DNA of 64,000 nucleotides, taken from Pseudoxanthomonas sacheonensis. GTDB taxonomy: Bacteria > Pseudomonadota > Gammaproteobacteria > Xanthomonadales > Xanthomonadaceae. The first letter of the stretch is position 1, and the number at the start of each line of letters is the position of its first letter. The notes under the pieces were generated by a model, which saw nothing but the letters and a program-made list of their open reading frames with translations, had not been told where the DNA came from and ran no database searches. The DNA lies in NCBI RefSeq assembly GCF_010093305.1, contig NZ_PDWS01000021.1, forward strand, positions 1-64,000. Reading direction: 5' to 3'. This document shows positions 37,400 to 46,699 of this stretch, in pieces. A program made the translations under genes and the position numbers.

Positions 37400-37544
37400 G
37401 GAGATAGCCGGAAGGTAGGTGAACCCGATTCTCGCCGGACTCGGAGCCCATGACCAAGCGCCCGGTGACTAATGGCACATTCGCTATACCTAACTCAACA
37501 CTAGTATTCCCTCCAACCTAGCGGCCTTGCCGAAAGGGGAGACC

Positions 37545-37910
37545 ATGAACGATCCCGAAGTCCACCTGAAGAAGTTCCAGAAGGAGCTCAGCGCCGGCAC
37601 TGTTTCGCTGGCCCTGCTGGCGGTGCTGTCGAAAGCGGAGGAGCCGATGTACGGCTATCTGATCGCCAAGCAGCTGGAGCGCGTGGGGGAAGGCGTGCTC
37701 AGCGGCAAGCAGAGCGCGCTGTATCCGGTCCTGCGCAACCTGGAGGGCGCAGGATTGCTCGACAGCTTCGTCGAGCCTTCCATGTCCGGTCCGCCGCGCC
37801 GTTATTACCGCATCACCGAAGCAGGGCGGCTCACCCTGCGCGAATGGATTGGCGCCTGGCGCGCCACCCGCGACTCCGTAGATTCCGTCCTGTTGGGGAT
37901 ACTCGAATGA
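37545..37910 (+). CDS. PadR family transcriptional regulator
   Basis: 121 aa. The winged helix is seen in GTVSLALLAVLSKAEEPMYGYLIAKQL, the recognition region KQSALYPVLRNLEGAGLL and the wing PPRRYYRITEAGR. GGGGAGA precedes ATG 37545. The stop overlaps the ATG of the HAAS-type membrane protein as ATGA. PadR/HAAS pairs are common and often respond to membrane stress. Confidence 0.88.
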   Translation: MNDPEVHLKKFQKELSAGTVSLALLAVLSKAEEPMYGYLIAKQLERVGEGVLSGKQSALYPVLRNLEGAGLLDSFVEPSMSGPPRRYYRITEAGRLTLREWIGAWRATRDSVDSVLLGILE

Positions 37911-38830
37911 ACGCCACCATGCCTCCCGAAAGCCGTCTGCCCACCACGATTCCCGAATACCTGGAGCAGTTGCGCGCCGCGTTGCGCGGAGCGGATCCGG
38001 CCATGGTCCAGGATGCGCTCTACGACGCGGAAGAATATCTGCGTTCCGAACTCGCCGAACAAAGCGGCAAGAGCGAAGCCGAGGTCATCGCTTCGGTCGC
38101 CGGCAGTTACGGCGCGCCGGAGGAAGTCGCCGACATCTATCGCGACACCGAGGTGACGGTCAATCGCGCATTGCGCCAGCCGGCCCCGCAGAAACGCAAG
38201 TCGGCCATCGGCAAGTTCTTCGGCGTCATCGCCGACCCGCGCACCTACGGCGCGCTGTTCTACATGCTGCTTTCGCTGGCCACCGGCATCGTCTATTTCA
38301 CCGTGGTCACCACCGGCGCGAGCCTGTCGGTCGGCTTGCTGATCCTGATCATCGGCATCCCGCTGCTGGTGCTGTTCCTGGGTCTGATCAGGGTGCTGTC
38401 GCTGGTGGAAGGACGCATCGTGGAAGTGCTGCTTGGCGAACGCATGCCGCGCAGGCCTCTGTACACGCAGCGCGGCAAGGGCTGGCTGGAACGCATCAAG
38501 GAGATGTTCACCGACGGCCGCACCTGGACGGCGATGCTGTACTTCCTGCTGATGATGCCGCTGGGCACGGCCTACTTCACGGTGGCGGTGACCTTGCTGA
38601 CCGTGTCGCTGGCCTTCATCGCCGCGCCGATAGCGTATTTGTTCGCAGTTGAAAACTATGCCTTCACTATCGACAGTTACAGCGTGATACCCGATGCGCC
38701 TTGGCTGTTGCCGCTGATCTGCCTGGCCGGCGTGCTGCTGCTGTTCGCCACGCTGCACCTGGCGCGCGGCATCGGCAAGCTGCACGGGCTGCTGGCCAAG
38801 CATCTGCTGGTGCGCAATCCGGTGGTGTGA
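37907..38830 (+). CDS. HAAS/DUF1700-type membrane sensor protein
   Basis: 307 aa. The N-terminal HAAS domain (about 12-85) contains IPEYLEQLRAALRGADPAMVQDALYDAEEYLRSELAE and ASVAGSYGAPEEVADIYRDTE. It is followed by four membrane segments (about 115-165, 205-260 and 265-290) of the sensor-domain type. Usually encoded next to PadR as here, its presumed partner. No enzyme motif. Confidence 0.82.
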   Translation: MNATMPPESRLPTTIPEYLEQLRAALRGADPAMVQDALYDAEEYLRSELAEQSGKSEAEVIASVAGSYGAPEEVADIYRDTEVTVNRALRQPAPQKRKSAIGKFFGVIADPRTYGALFYMLLSLATGIVYFTVVTTGASLSVGLLILIIGIPLLVLFLGLIRVLSLVEGRIVEVLLGERMPRRPLYTQRGKGWLERIKEMFTDGRTWTAMLYFLLMMPLGTAYFTVAVTLLTVSLAFIAAPIAYLFAVENYAFTIDSYSVIPDAPWLLPLICLAGVLLLFATLHLARGIGKLHGLLAKHLLVRNPVV

Positions 38831-38837
38831 TGTTGAA

Positions 38838-38990
38838 GCCCCTCTCCCCTCGGGAGAGGGGTTGGGGTGAGGGTACGGCGGAATCGGTGCTGTACAAACA
38901 TCATGGACTCCGCCGTACCCCCACACCCCAAGGGTGCTTGCTACGCGGCGTCCGCCCTATGGGCACCTTCTCCCGAGAGGAGAAGGTATC
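38838..38990. repeat. compound repeat with CCTCTCCC and CTTCTCCC hairpins
   Basis: Two GC-rich hairpins, CCCCTCTCCCCTCGGGAGAGGGG and ACCTTCTCCCGAGAGGAGAAGGT, are separated by about 90 nt holding the inverted GGTACGGCGGA/TCCGCCGTACC. A mobile-type repeat between the HAAS and phaZ genes. Confidence 0.7.
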
Positions 38991-40237
38991 TAGCCTGCGT
39001 ACTTGGCGATGAAGTCCCGCACGTCCGGATAAACCACTTCGCGCCAGCGGCGGCCGCTGAAGATGCCGTAGTGGCCGGCGCCTTTCACCGTTATGTGCTG
39101 GTGCTTGGCTTTCGGAATGCCGGTGCACAGGTCGTGCGCCGCAGCGGTCTGGCCCAGGCCGGAAATATCGTCCAGCTCGCCTTCGATGCTCAGCAGCGCG
39201 GTCCTCTTGATCGCCGCCGGATTCACCAGCTCGCCCTTGACCTTCCACTTGCCGCGCGGCAGCAGGAATTCCTGGAACACGGTGCGGATCGTATCCAGGT
39301 AGTACTCGGCCGGCATGTCCAGCACCGCGTTGTATTCGTCGTAGAACTTGCGGTGCGCATCGGCATCGTCCAGGTCGCCCTTGACCAGATCGGTGTAGAA
39401 ATCCCAGTGCGACATGAAATGCCGGCTGGGGTTCATGGCGATGAAGCCGGCGTGCTGCAGAAAGCCCGGATATACCGGGCGCCCGCGGCCGGGATAAGCC
39501 GGAGGCACGGTATGGATGACGTTGTTGCGGAACCAGGACAGCGGATTCTTGGTGGCCAGATCGTTGACCTGGGTCGGGCTGTGGCGCGCATCGATGGGCC
39601 CGCCCATCATCACCAGCGAGCGCGGCGTGGCTTCGCCGCGCGCGGCCATCAGCGATACCGCCGCCAGCACCGGCACGGTGGGCTGGCAAACGCTGATGAC
39701 GTGCAGGTTTTCTGCGCCGATGTGGCGGATGAAATCCTCTATGGTGGCCACGTAATCGTCCAGGCCGAATTCGCCTTCCTCGGTCGGCACCAGACGCGCG
39801 TCGATCCATTCGGTCACGTAGACCTTGTGGTCCTGCAGCAGCGTGCGCACGGTGTCGCGCAGCAAGGTGGCGTGATGGCCGGACAAGGGTGCGACCACCA
39901 GTACGGCCGGTTCCTTCTTCATGGCCGCGATGCTTTCCACTTCATCGGTGTAGCGCTTGAAGCGGAGCAGGCGGCAGAACGGGGTGGCGATGATTTCCTG
40001 TTCCACCACCGGCACCTTGGCGCCGTTGACCGTTACTTGGTGGATGTCCCACGGCGGCTTTTCGTAGTCCTTGCCCAGGCGATGCACCAGCTCGTTGCCG
40101 GCGGCGACACGGTCGGCGCCGGGCAGGGTGGAGAGCCAGCTGTTGGGATCGGAGAAGAGCTTGACGTTGGCCTCGGCCTGATGGATCCAGGGAGCCATCA
40201 GGTTGCGGCTCAGTTCGTGCCATTGGTAGAGCATCAT
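38990..40237 (-). CDS. phaZ: intracellular polyhydroxybutyrate depolymerase
   Basis: 415 aa, PHB depolymerase family. The active-site Cys in VISVCQPTVPV (Cys184) replaces the usual lipase-box Ser, as in PhaZ enzymes of Ralstonia. Also LSGHHATLLRDTVRTLL and GGPIDAR. It hydrolyses stored PHB granules to 3-hydroxybutyrate. Start is MM at 40237/40234. No PHB synthase gene is in the window. Confidence 0.9.
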   Translation of the reverse strand: MMLYQWHELSRNLMAPWIHQAEANVKLFSDPNSWLSTLPGADRVAAGNELVHRLGKDYEKPPWDIHQVTVNGAKVPVVEQEIIATPFCRLLRFKRYTDEVESIAAMKKEPAVLVVAPLSGHHATLLRDTVRTLLQDHKVYVTEWIDARLVPTEEGEFGLDDYVATIEDFIRHIGAENLHVISVCQPTVPVLAAVSLMAARGEATPRSLVMMGGPIDARHSPTQVNDLATKNPLSWFRNNVIHTVPPAYPGRGRPVYPGFLQHAGFIAMNPSRHFMSHWDFYTDLVKGDLDDADAHRKFYDEYNAVLDMPAEYYLDTIRTVFQEFLLPRGKWKVKGELVNPAAIKRTALLSIEGELDDISGLGQTAAAHDLCTGIPKAKHQHITVKGAGHYGIFSGRRWREVVYPDVRDFIAKYAG

Positions 40238-40403
40238 CGGGTGCGGAGTCCGGCGGGTAGCGGGTTGCTGCGTCGCAGCATACCGCAAAACAGCGGCTCT
40301 ACTCCTGCCTCGCCCGTACAGCAGGCAGGGGAGGCTGGGAGGGGCGATCTTAGCGGGATGTCCGATGAATCCCTGTTCAGCCTGTCCTTGCTTCTCAACG
40401 GGG

Positions 40404-40997
40404 CTAAATGCCCCTTTCCAGTGCCGCGGCTTCACCCGCAAGGGCGGGAGACAGCCAGCAATGCGATCCGACGGACTGCAGCCCGTGGACGCCGAACTGT
40501 TTGCGGTACCAGCCCGCGGGACGGGCTTGGAAGCCCACATGGTCGCCCTCGAATTCGTCCTCGCGGGTGAAGGCCTCCAGAAACGCAACCCCGCCGCAAA
40601 GTTCCGCCAGCCCGGGCAGTCCGCGCTGCAGCTCGCGCGAAGGCAGGTAGTGCAACACGTCCGCGCAGATCAGCAGGTCTACCGGCGGGCAAGGACGCAA
40701 CTGGGCGAAATCGCCGAAATGCGCGTAATGCAGGTTGCGGCGCGGGCCGTATTTGGAAACCGCGAATTCGCTGCTGTCGAAACCAAGATAACGCAATTTC
40801 GGCCGCAACTTCAGCAGCGGCGCGCGCCAGGCGCCTTCGCCGCAACCGATGTCCAGCACGGTGCGGACGGGGCGTTCCAGGTAGTACTCGGCGCAAGCCA
40901 CCGCCAGCGCGACTTTGCGCGCCAGGCGTTGCGGGCCGCCGATGTCGCTGCGGCGGTACCAATGCTGGAAGTAGGCCTGGTCGTATTGTTTGGTCAT
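40404..40997 (-). CDS. class I SAM-dependent methyltransferase
   Basis: 197 aa. SAM motif I VLDIGCGEGAWRAPLL, motif II-like LRYLGFDSSEFAV, then DLLICADVLHYLP. Small stand-alone enzyme with unknown substrate. ATG 40997 excludes an unconserved N-terminal extension. The gap to phaZ (166 nt) holds no gene. Confidence 0.85.
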   Translation of the reverse strand: MTKQYDQAYFQHWYRRSDIGGPQRLARKVALAVACAEYYLERPVRTVLDIGCGEGAWRAPLLKLRPKLRYLGFDSSEFAVSKYGPRRNLHYAHFGDFAQLRPCPPVDLLICADVLHYLPSRELQRGLPGLAELCGGVAFLEAFTREDEFEGDHVGFQARPAGWYRKQFGVHGLQSVGSHCWLSPALAGEAAALERGI

Positions 40998-41128
40998 TGG
41001 AAAAGAATCCGCTTTGAAGTTCAGGAAGCCAGGAAAATGGATGACGACCTGGAGAGCGATGCGCTGGAGGTGAGGCAAGGGATGTCAGAGTATCCTGTTC
41101 GCCCATCCAATCAATCGAGTTCGCCAGC

Positions 41129-41560
41129 GTGGACAAAGCCAGCCTCTACTTCTGGGTCAAGACCGCACATCTGGTCTTCGTGATCGCCTGGATGGCGACC
41201 GTGTTCTATCTGCCGCGGATCCTGGTCAATCTGACCGAAACCGCCGGCCAGCCCGAGGTGCAGACGCGCTTGTTGCTGATGGGCAAGAAGCTGTACCGCT
41301 TCGGTCACAACATGTTCGGATTGGCGCTGATTCTGGGCTTGGCGTTGTGGCTCTACTTCCATATCAGCGGTGGCTGGCTGCACGCCAAGCTCGCCCTGGT
41401 GGCGCTGATGCTGGCGCATTTCATCGTTGCGGGCCGCTGGTTGAAAGGCGTCGAGAAAGGCCGCGCATTGCCTTCTTCCAAAGCGCTGCGGTGGTTCAAC
41501 GAATTGCCGTTGCTGTTGCTGATAGCGGTGGTTTATCTGGTGCTGGCCAAGCCGTTCTGA
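41129..41560 (+). CDS. HemJ/CopD-like membrane protein
   Basis: 143 aa, GTG start at 41129. Four hydrophobic segments; conserved WVKTAHLVFVIAWMATVFYLPRI and GMVR-like H..N motif (LYRFGHNMFGLALI). The fold matches HemJ-type protoporphyrinogen IX oxidase (UPF0093), which acts in haem synthesis. HemJ is the usual form in Xanthomonadales lacking HemY, but identity with CopD-like proteins cannot be excluded. Confidence 0.8.
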   Translation: MDKASLYFWVKTAHLVFVIAWMATVFYLPRILVNLTETAGQPEVQTRLLLMGKKLYRFGHNMFGLALILGLALWLYFHISGGWLHAKLALVALMLAHFIVAGRWLKGVEKGRALPSSKALRWFNELPLLLLIAVVYLVLAKPF

Positions 41561-41570
41561 AGTCATAGGT

Positions 41571-41684
41571 GCCGTAGGAGCGACGTGAGTCGCGACTGAA
41601 AAACGCGACCCATCGTGGTGCAGCTCATTCCAGCACGTTGGATCTCGCGGCGAGGCCCTTCGCGACTCACGTCGCTCCTACGGC
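41571..41684. repeat. inverted repeat type GCCGTAGGAGCGACGTGAGTCGCGA
   Basis: Perfect 25-bp arms (41571-41595, 41660-41684), same type as 15542-15613 but with a longer loop. Confidence 0.86.
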
Positions 41685-41697
41685 ACACCGAGCGGCG

Positions 41698-43392
41698 TTA
41701 TTTCTTCTCGAAGTCGCTGGGCTTCGGCAATTCCACCGGTACGCTGTTGGCATCGCAGGTCTTCGCCGCGCACAGGCGCTCGCGCAATTTCGGCGTGGCC
41801 TGCACGATGAAATGGTAGATCGTGTTCTGCTCCACCGTGCCGCGCACCGCATCGCTGCCAGGGCCGCGTGCCCAGATGCCGACATCTTCGCCGCCATGGG
41901 TTTCTGCTTTCAGGGGGGTCGTCGCTTCCTGCAGGTAGTCCGGGTCCTCTGTGTTCACCCTGGTCAGGTCGGGACGGCCATCGGAGGCCTCGTAGCTGCT
42001 GGGTTCGTGCAGGAACTTCTTCGGACCGGCTTCCTGCGCATTGCTGGCGCCGACATAACCCGGGCCGTTGGCGTAGTTGAGCGTGGTGTACGGCAGGCCG
42101 TTTAGGTCGCGCGCATAATCGTCGCGGTTGCCGTCTTCTCCGCCCACTCCGCGGACCTTGCCCAGCATGGGATTGCCGCGGACCGGGTAGCCCACGAAGT
42201 TGAGCGTATGCGAATGGTCCGCGGTCACCAGGATCAAGGTGTCCTCCGGCGAAGTGGCTTCGGCCGCGGCCCTCACCGCATCGGAAAGCGCGATGGTTTC
42301 GTCCAGCGCACGGAACGCATTCCCGTAATGGTTGGCGTGGTCTATGCGCCCGCCTTCCACCATCAGTACATAACCGTCCGGATTGCGCGACAGCGTGCGT
42401 ATCGCCGCGCTGGTCATTTCCGCCAGCGAGGGTTCGCCGTCGGGACCCTTGTTGCGGTCGTGGTCGAACTGCATGTGGTCGGGTTCGAACAGCCCAAGCA
42501 GCGCCGGCGCGTCGCCGGCCGCTTCGAGTTCGCGCTTGTTCCAGACATAGGCGCCCTGCGGATGGGCATGGCGCCATTCTCCGACCAGATCGCGTCCGTC
42601 CAGGCGCTGGCCGACCTTGTCGTCGTATTCGGGGTCGCGTTGTTCGACCGTGGTGTATTCGCCGCGGCCTCCGCCCAGCGCCACCGTGGGACCCTTTCCG
42701 AAGTGCGGACTCACAAGCTGCTGCGCTATGTCCCTGCAACCCTTCGCTTTGGCCTCGGCCGGCACGTCGGCGTCGTTTTCCCAGTTGCGTTCCGGGACAT
42801 GGGCATAGGTTGCGGCAGGCGTGGCATGGGTGAGACGGGTAGTGGTGACGATGCCGGTGGCCATGCCGGCGCTGTCGGCGAGTTCAAGCCAGGTGAGCGC
42901 GGCTTTACGCAGGCTGTCGGCGCAGTCGTCGCGCCTGCCGGCGGTGACGCCGATAGCGCCCATGTGCGTCTTCACGCCGGTGGTGATGGCGGTCATGGTG
43001 CCGGCCGAGTCCGGCGTCTGCGAATCGGTATTGTAGGTTTTGCTCAGCGCGGTGTTGGGGAAGGTTTCCCACGACAGCTGGTTCTCTTCGCCCGGGCCGC
43101 CTTTGCGCTGGCCTTCCAGGATGCGGGCGGCGGCCACGGTGGTCAGGCTCATGCCGTCGCCCAGGAACAGGATCACGTTCTTCGCGCGTCCTTTCATCGC
43201 GCCGTTGCCCGCCGCGCGCGCAGCGCCGTTGCGGTACCACCAGGCGGGAGTTTCTCCGGCAGGGTGCGCGATGGCGGGAACTTCGATGACGGTGGATGCG
43301 GCTGGCTGGCTGCGGTTGGAGGTTGTCGTTGCGCAGGCGGTAAGCAGGGTCAGGGAAAGGCAGGTCAGAGCGGGGGCCAATCGACGCATCAT
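41698..43392 (-). CDS. alkaline phosphatase lipoprotein
   Basis: 564 aa, PhoA-type superfamily (D-alanyl-type metallophosphatase). Lipobox LLTAC (Cys20). Motifs: FLGDGMS (metal Asp, 79-82), DSAGT with nucleophile Ser129, HATPAATYAHVPERNW, EGGRIDHANH and TADHSH. It releases phosphate from monoesters in the periplasm; phosphate control is likely, but no pho box was sought here. Start choice between 43392 and 43401 is open. The region to the next gene is 137 nt. Confidence 0.9.
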   Translation of the reverse strand: MMRRLAPALTCLSLTLLTACATTTSNRSQPAASTVIEVPAIAHPAGETPAWWYRNGAARAAGNGAMKGRAKNVILFLGDGMSLTTVAAARILEGQRKGGPGEENQLSWETFPNTALSKTYNTDSQTPDSAGTMTAITTGVKTHMGAIGVTAGRRDDCADSLRKAALTWLELADSAGMATGIVTTTRLTHATPAATYAHVPERNWENDADVPAEAKAKGCRDIAQQLVSPHFGKGPTVALGGGRGEYTTVEQRDPEYDDKVGQRLDGRDLVGEWRHAHPQGAYVWNKRELEAAGDAPALLGLFEPDHMQFDHDRNKGPDGEPSLAEMTSAAIRTLSRNPDGYVLMVEGGRIDHANHYGNAFRALDETIALSDAVRAAAEATSPEDTLILVTADHSHTLNFVGYPVRGNPMLGKVRGVGGEDGNRDDYARDLNGLPYTTLNYANGPGYVGASNAQEAGPKKFLHEPSSYEASDGRPDLTRVNTEDPDYLQEATTPLKAETHGGEDVGIWARGPGSDAVRGTVEQNTIYHFIVQATPKLRERLCAAKTCDANSVPVELPKPSDFEKK

Positions 43393-43529
43393 GGGGTCCA
43401 TGCAAGGCAATGCGCGATTATGCCTGCGGGACAGTGTCCTGCCGATGACATTGCGCAATTCCAATGCTGCCGTCGCGCCGCAGGACCGGCTGGGCTATCG
43501 TTCGCGCAGGTTTATTGCAGGTCGATGAA

Positions 43530-44879
43530 ATGAAGCTAGTGGCTGCCTGGTTCAGGATCCCGTTCTGGCAACGCGTGGTCGCCGGTTTCGTGCTGGGCGC
43601 GCTGGCGGGTTGGGCGTTCGGGCCTTCGGCGGAAACCTGGTTCGGTCCGTTGGGCGATCTGTACGTCACCCTGATCAAGATGATCGCGATACCGCTGGTG
43701 TTCTTCGCGGTGATCAATGCGGTGTCCAGCCTGCACGGCCAGAAATCGGTCGCCGCGCTGGGCGGACGCACCTTCCTGTGGTTCGTGATCACCGCCGTGC
43801 TGGCGGTGGGCGTGGGCCTTGCGGTGGGCATCGTGGTGCAGCCGGGCGTGGGCGTGGGTACGCTGCAAGTCGATCCCGACTACGTGCCCAAGGACATTCC
43901 CAGCCCGGTCCAGGTGCTGCTGAACGTGGTGCCTTCCAATCCGTTCCAGGCGCTGACCGGCATCGGCACGGTGAAGAACGCAGCGGGCGAAACCGTGCTG
44001 GCCGCCGGCAAGGGCTCGATCCTGCCGGTGATCTTCTTCGCCATGCTGCTGGGCTTCGCCCTGGTGAAGCTGGGCGACCGCGTGGCCGGCGCGCGCAAGC
44101 TGGCCGGCGAAGCGAGCGAGGTGATGATCCAGGTCACCCGCTTCGTGCTCGAGGTCACCCCCATCGGTACCTTCGGCCTGATTGCGGCGCTGGTGGGCGC
44201 CTATGGTTTCGAAAAGCTGCTGCCGCTACTGAGCTTCGTCGGCGCGCTGTACCTCGCCTGCGCCCTGCATATCGTCTTCGTCTACAGCGGCTTGCTGCTG
44301 GCCCATGGGCTGAACCCGCTCAAGTTCTTCCGCGGCGCGACGGCCGGCATGCAGGTCGCGTTCGTCAGCTCATCGAGTTTCGCGGCGATGCCGGCCTCCA
44401 TCCGCAGCGTCACCCACAACCTGGGTGTCGACAAGGACTACGCCTCTTTCGCGGTGCCGTTGGGCGCCAGCATCAAGATGGACGGTTGCGGTGCGATCTA
44501 TCCGGCTTTGTGCGCGGTGTTCATTTCCCAATACACCGGACATCCGTTGAGCGCGGACCAGTACTTCATCGTGATGATCGCCTCGGTGCTGGGCAGCTTC
44601 GGTACCGCCGGCGTGCCCGGCACGGCGGTGGTGATGGCCACGGTGGTGCTGAGCGCCGCAGGCCTGCCGCTGGAGACCATCGGTTATCTGTACGCGATCG
44701 ACCGGGTGCTGGACATGATGCGCACCATGACCAACGTCACCGGACAGATGCTGGTGCCGGTGCTGGTGGCGAAGGAGACCGGGGTGCTGGACCGCAAGAT
44801 CTACGATGCGGCGCCTACCAACATCGGCCTCGAAGACGGGGATCTGAAGGCGCCGGAGAAACTACGTGAGCGAGCTTGA
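43530..44879 (+). CDS. dicarboxylate/amino acid:cation symporter (DAACS)
   Basis: 449 aa. Substrate-binding motifs of the Glt/DctA family are modified but clear: VSSSSFAAMPAS, GASIKMDGCGAIYP and GTAGVPGTAVVM, ending DRVLDMMRTMTNVTG. It couples uptake of acidic amino acids or C4-dicarboxylates to Na+/H+. Its last 14 nt overlap the GNAT gene. Confidence 0.9.
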   Translation: MKLVAAWFRIPFWQRVVAGFVLGALAGWAFGPSAETWFGPLGDLYVTLIKMIAIPLVFFAVINAVSSLHGQKSVAALGGRTFLWFVITAVLAVGVGLAVGIVVQPGVGVGTLQVDPDYVPKDIPSPVQVLLNVVPSNPFQALTGIGTVKNAAGETVLAAGKGSILPVIFFAMLLGFALVKLGDRVAGARKLAGEASEVMIQVTRFVLEVTPIGTFGLIAALVGAYGFEKLLPLLSFVGALYLACALHIVFVYSGLLLAHGLNPLKFFRGATAGMQVAFVSSSSFAAMPASIRSVTHNLGVDKDYASFAVPLGASIKMDGCGAIYPALCAVFISQYTGHPLSADQYFIVMIASVLGSFGTAGVPGTAVVMATVVLSAAGLPLETIGYLYAIDRVLDMMRTMTNVTGQMLVPVLVAKETGVLDRKIYDAAPTNIGLEDGDLKAPEKLRERA

Positions 44880-45288
44880 AGAGATCGTCCTGGTGGAACG
44901 TTTCCCTGGCGTGGACGACTACCGTCGCCTGCGCAGCGTGTCCGGGTTGTCGCCGAAATCGGCGGAAGCGGCCGCACTGGGATTGGCGAACACGCTGTAT
45001 GGGGTCAGCCTGAAGCGGGGCGACGACACCATCGGCATGGGCCGGATCATCGGCGATGGCGGCTGCTTCTTCGTCGTGGTCGACATAGCGGTGCAACCCG
45101 AATACCAGCGGCGCGGGCTCGGCAAACGCATCATGGGCGCGCTCGATGCCTGGCTGCGCGCGCATGCGCCCGATTCGTCCAATGTCTCTTTGTTCGCCGA
45201 TGGCGACGCGCGGCATCTGTATGCCCAATACGGATTCGTCGAGGCCGGTCCGGTTTCGGTGGGGATGGACTACATCGTCAGAAGATGA
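44866..45288 (+). CDS. GNAT family N-acetyltransferase
   Basis: 140 aa, GTG start 44866 within the symporter's 3' end. The acetyl-CoA motif reads VDIAVQPEYQRRGLGKRIM, followed by LFADGDARHLYAQYGFV. GGAG precedes it. Substrate unknown. Confidence 0.86.
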   Translation: MSELEEIVLVERFPGVDDYRRLRSVSGLSPKSAEAAALGLANTLYGVSLKRGDDTIGMGRIIGDGGCFFVVVDIAVQPEYQRRGLGKRIMGALDAWLRAHAPDSSNVSLFADGDARHLYAQYGFVEAGPVSVGMDYIVRR

Positions 45289-45291
45289 CTT

Positions 45292-45699
45292 TCAGATTTC
45301 GTTGCGCGGCATCGCCATCAGCGCGGCCAGGACCGCGAACGGAATCGGCAGCAGCACGCCGACCACCGTCATCCATTCGGCGTTGGGAATGAGCGTGGCG
45401 TAGACGATCACCGTGGCCGTCAGCAAACCCCCGATCACCAGCGCCGCGCCGCCGCGATGCGCGCGCGCGATCCTTGCCGCAGTCCAGCCACCCAGCAGTC
45501 CCGCCAGCGCCCAGGCACCCAGGATGCAGGCCAGCGCGGAGGAGGGAGTCGCCGCGGCGTAAGCCGATAACGATTCGGTGGTGGCGAAATCGGCGTGTGT
45601 CGGCAGCGGGTAGATCTGCGCGATGCCGTACCAGCAGCCGATCAGCGCCAGGCTGGCGACCAGCGCGCCGGAAAAAGTCCCCAAAACTGTGCGTACCAT
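45292..45699 (-). CDS. membrane protein, paralogue of the 46700-47122 gene
   Basis: 135 aa with four hydrophobic segments. Aligns over its length with the 140-aa protein at 46700-47122 (both begin M-x-RT-LG, share GAWALAGLLGGWTAARIA/GAFAGGWVAARIA and ADW or HPRWM.V.GVLLPIP.A). AGGAGA precedes the start. Unknown function; the pair flanks the BASS transporter. Confidence 0.72.
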   Translation of the reverse strand: MVRTVLGTFSGALVASLALIGCWYGIAQIYPLPTHADFATTESLSAYAAATPSSALACILGAWALAGLLGGWTAARIARAHRGGAALVIGGLLTATVIVYATLIPNAEWMTVVGVLLPIPFAVLAALMAMPRNEI

Positions 45700-45777
45700 C
45701 GCATTGTTCTCCTATGTTCGAACTACAAGCATGGCGCGACTAAAACGAAGTCGCAACCCGCACCTCCAGACGGGCCC

Positions 45778-46644
45778 TCAAGCCGGTTCCCGCACTTGCC
45801 GATTGAGCGCGAAAGCGAACACCGCCGCGGTCGCGAACATCAACAGGCTGTAGACGGCGGCCGGTACCGAGATTCTGGCGTTGCCCAGTACGTTGAGCGC
45901 TATGAAGATGGCCAGGGTGCCGTTGTGGATCCCGATTTCCATGGCGATGGCGATGGCCTGACGGCGCGGCAACTTCAGCGCGATGGGCGCGGCGTAGCCC
46001 ACGCCCATGCTGATCAGGTTGAAGGACAAACAGGCCAGCCCCACCACTGCGAAGAAACCGACCAGGGTGTCGCGTTCCTGCGCTATTGCGGCCGTCACCA
46101 GCAAAACCAGCACCAGCACCGACAGCAGCCGCAGGGGTTTTTCCACGCGCGCGGCGAATCGCGGCGCGTACGCGCGCACCACCATGCCGATGACGACCGG
46201 CAGCACGATGATCACCGCCACCTCGATCACCTTGCGTACCGGCGGCGGCACGTACTGGCCGGCGCCCAGGAAATATTCCAGCGAAAGATTGAGGATCAGC
46301 GGCAGGGTCAGCAGGCAGAGCAGGCTGTTGATCGCGGTCAGAGTGATGTTGAGCGCCACATCGCCGCGCGCCAGGTGGCTGTAGATGTTCGCGGTGGCGC
46401 CGCCAGGCGATGCCGCCAGCAGCATCAGTCCCACCGCCAGTTCCGGCGGCAGGCCGAAAGCCAGCGCCAGTGCGAACGCCACGGCCGGCAGTATCAGCAC
46501 CTGCAGGATCAGGCCCGTCAGCACCGCCCGCGGATAGCGCGCGACGCGGCGGAAATCGTCCAGCGTCAGCCCCATGCCCAGGCCCAGCATGATCACGCCC
46601 AGGGCCAGCGGCAACAGCAGGTTGGTCAGCAAGGAAGCCTGCAC
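45778..46644 (-). CDS. bile acid:sodium symporter (BASS) family transporter
   Basis: 288 aa, ten hydrophobic segments. Family motifs ASPGGATANIYSHLARGDVALN and EIGIHNGTLA. BASS proteins carry bile acids, pantothenate or keto acids with Na+; the substrate here is unknown. It lies between two paralogous membrane protein genes on the same strand. Confidence 0.9.
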   Translation of the reverse strand: MQASLLTNLLLPLALGVIMLGLGMGLTLDDFRRVARYPRAVLTGLILQVLILPAVAFALALAFGLPPELAVGLMLLAASPGGATANIYSHLARGDVALNITLTAINSLLCLLTLPLILNLSLEYFLGAGQYVPPPVRKVIEVAVIIVLPVVIGMVVRAYAPRFAARVEKPLRLLSVLVLVLLVTAAIAQERDTLVGFFAVVGLACLSFNLISMGVGYAAPIALKLPRRQAIAIAMEIGIHNGTLAIFIALNVLGNARISVPAAVYSLLMFATAAVFAFALNRQVREPA

Positions 46645-46699
46645 CGTCTATCTCCTTGGCGCAATGGAAGCTTTCACCGCCGGCATCGCGGACGCATGC

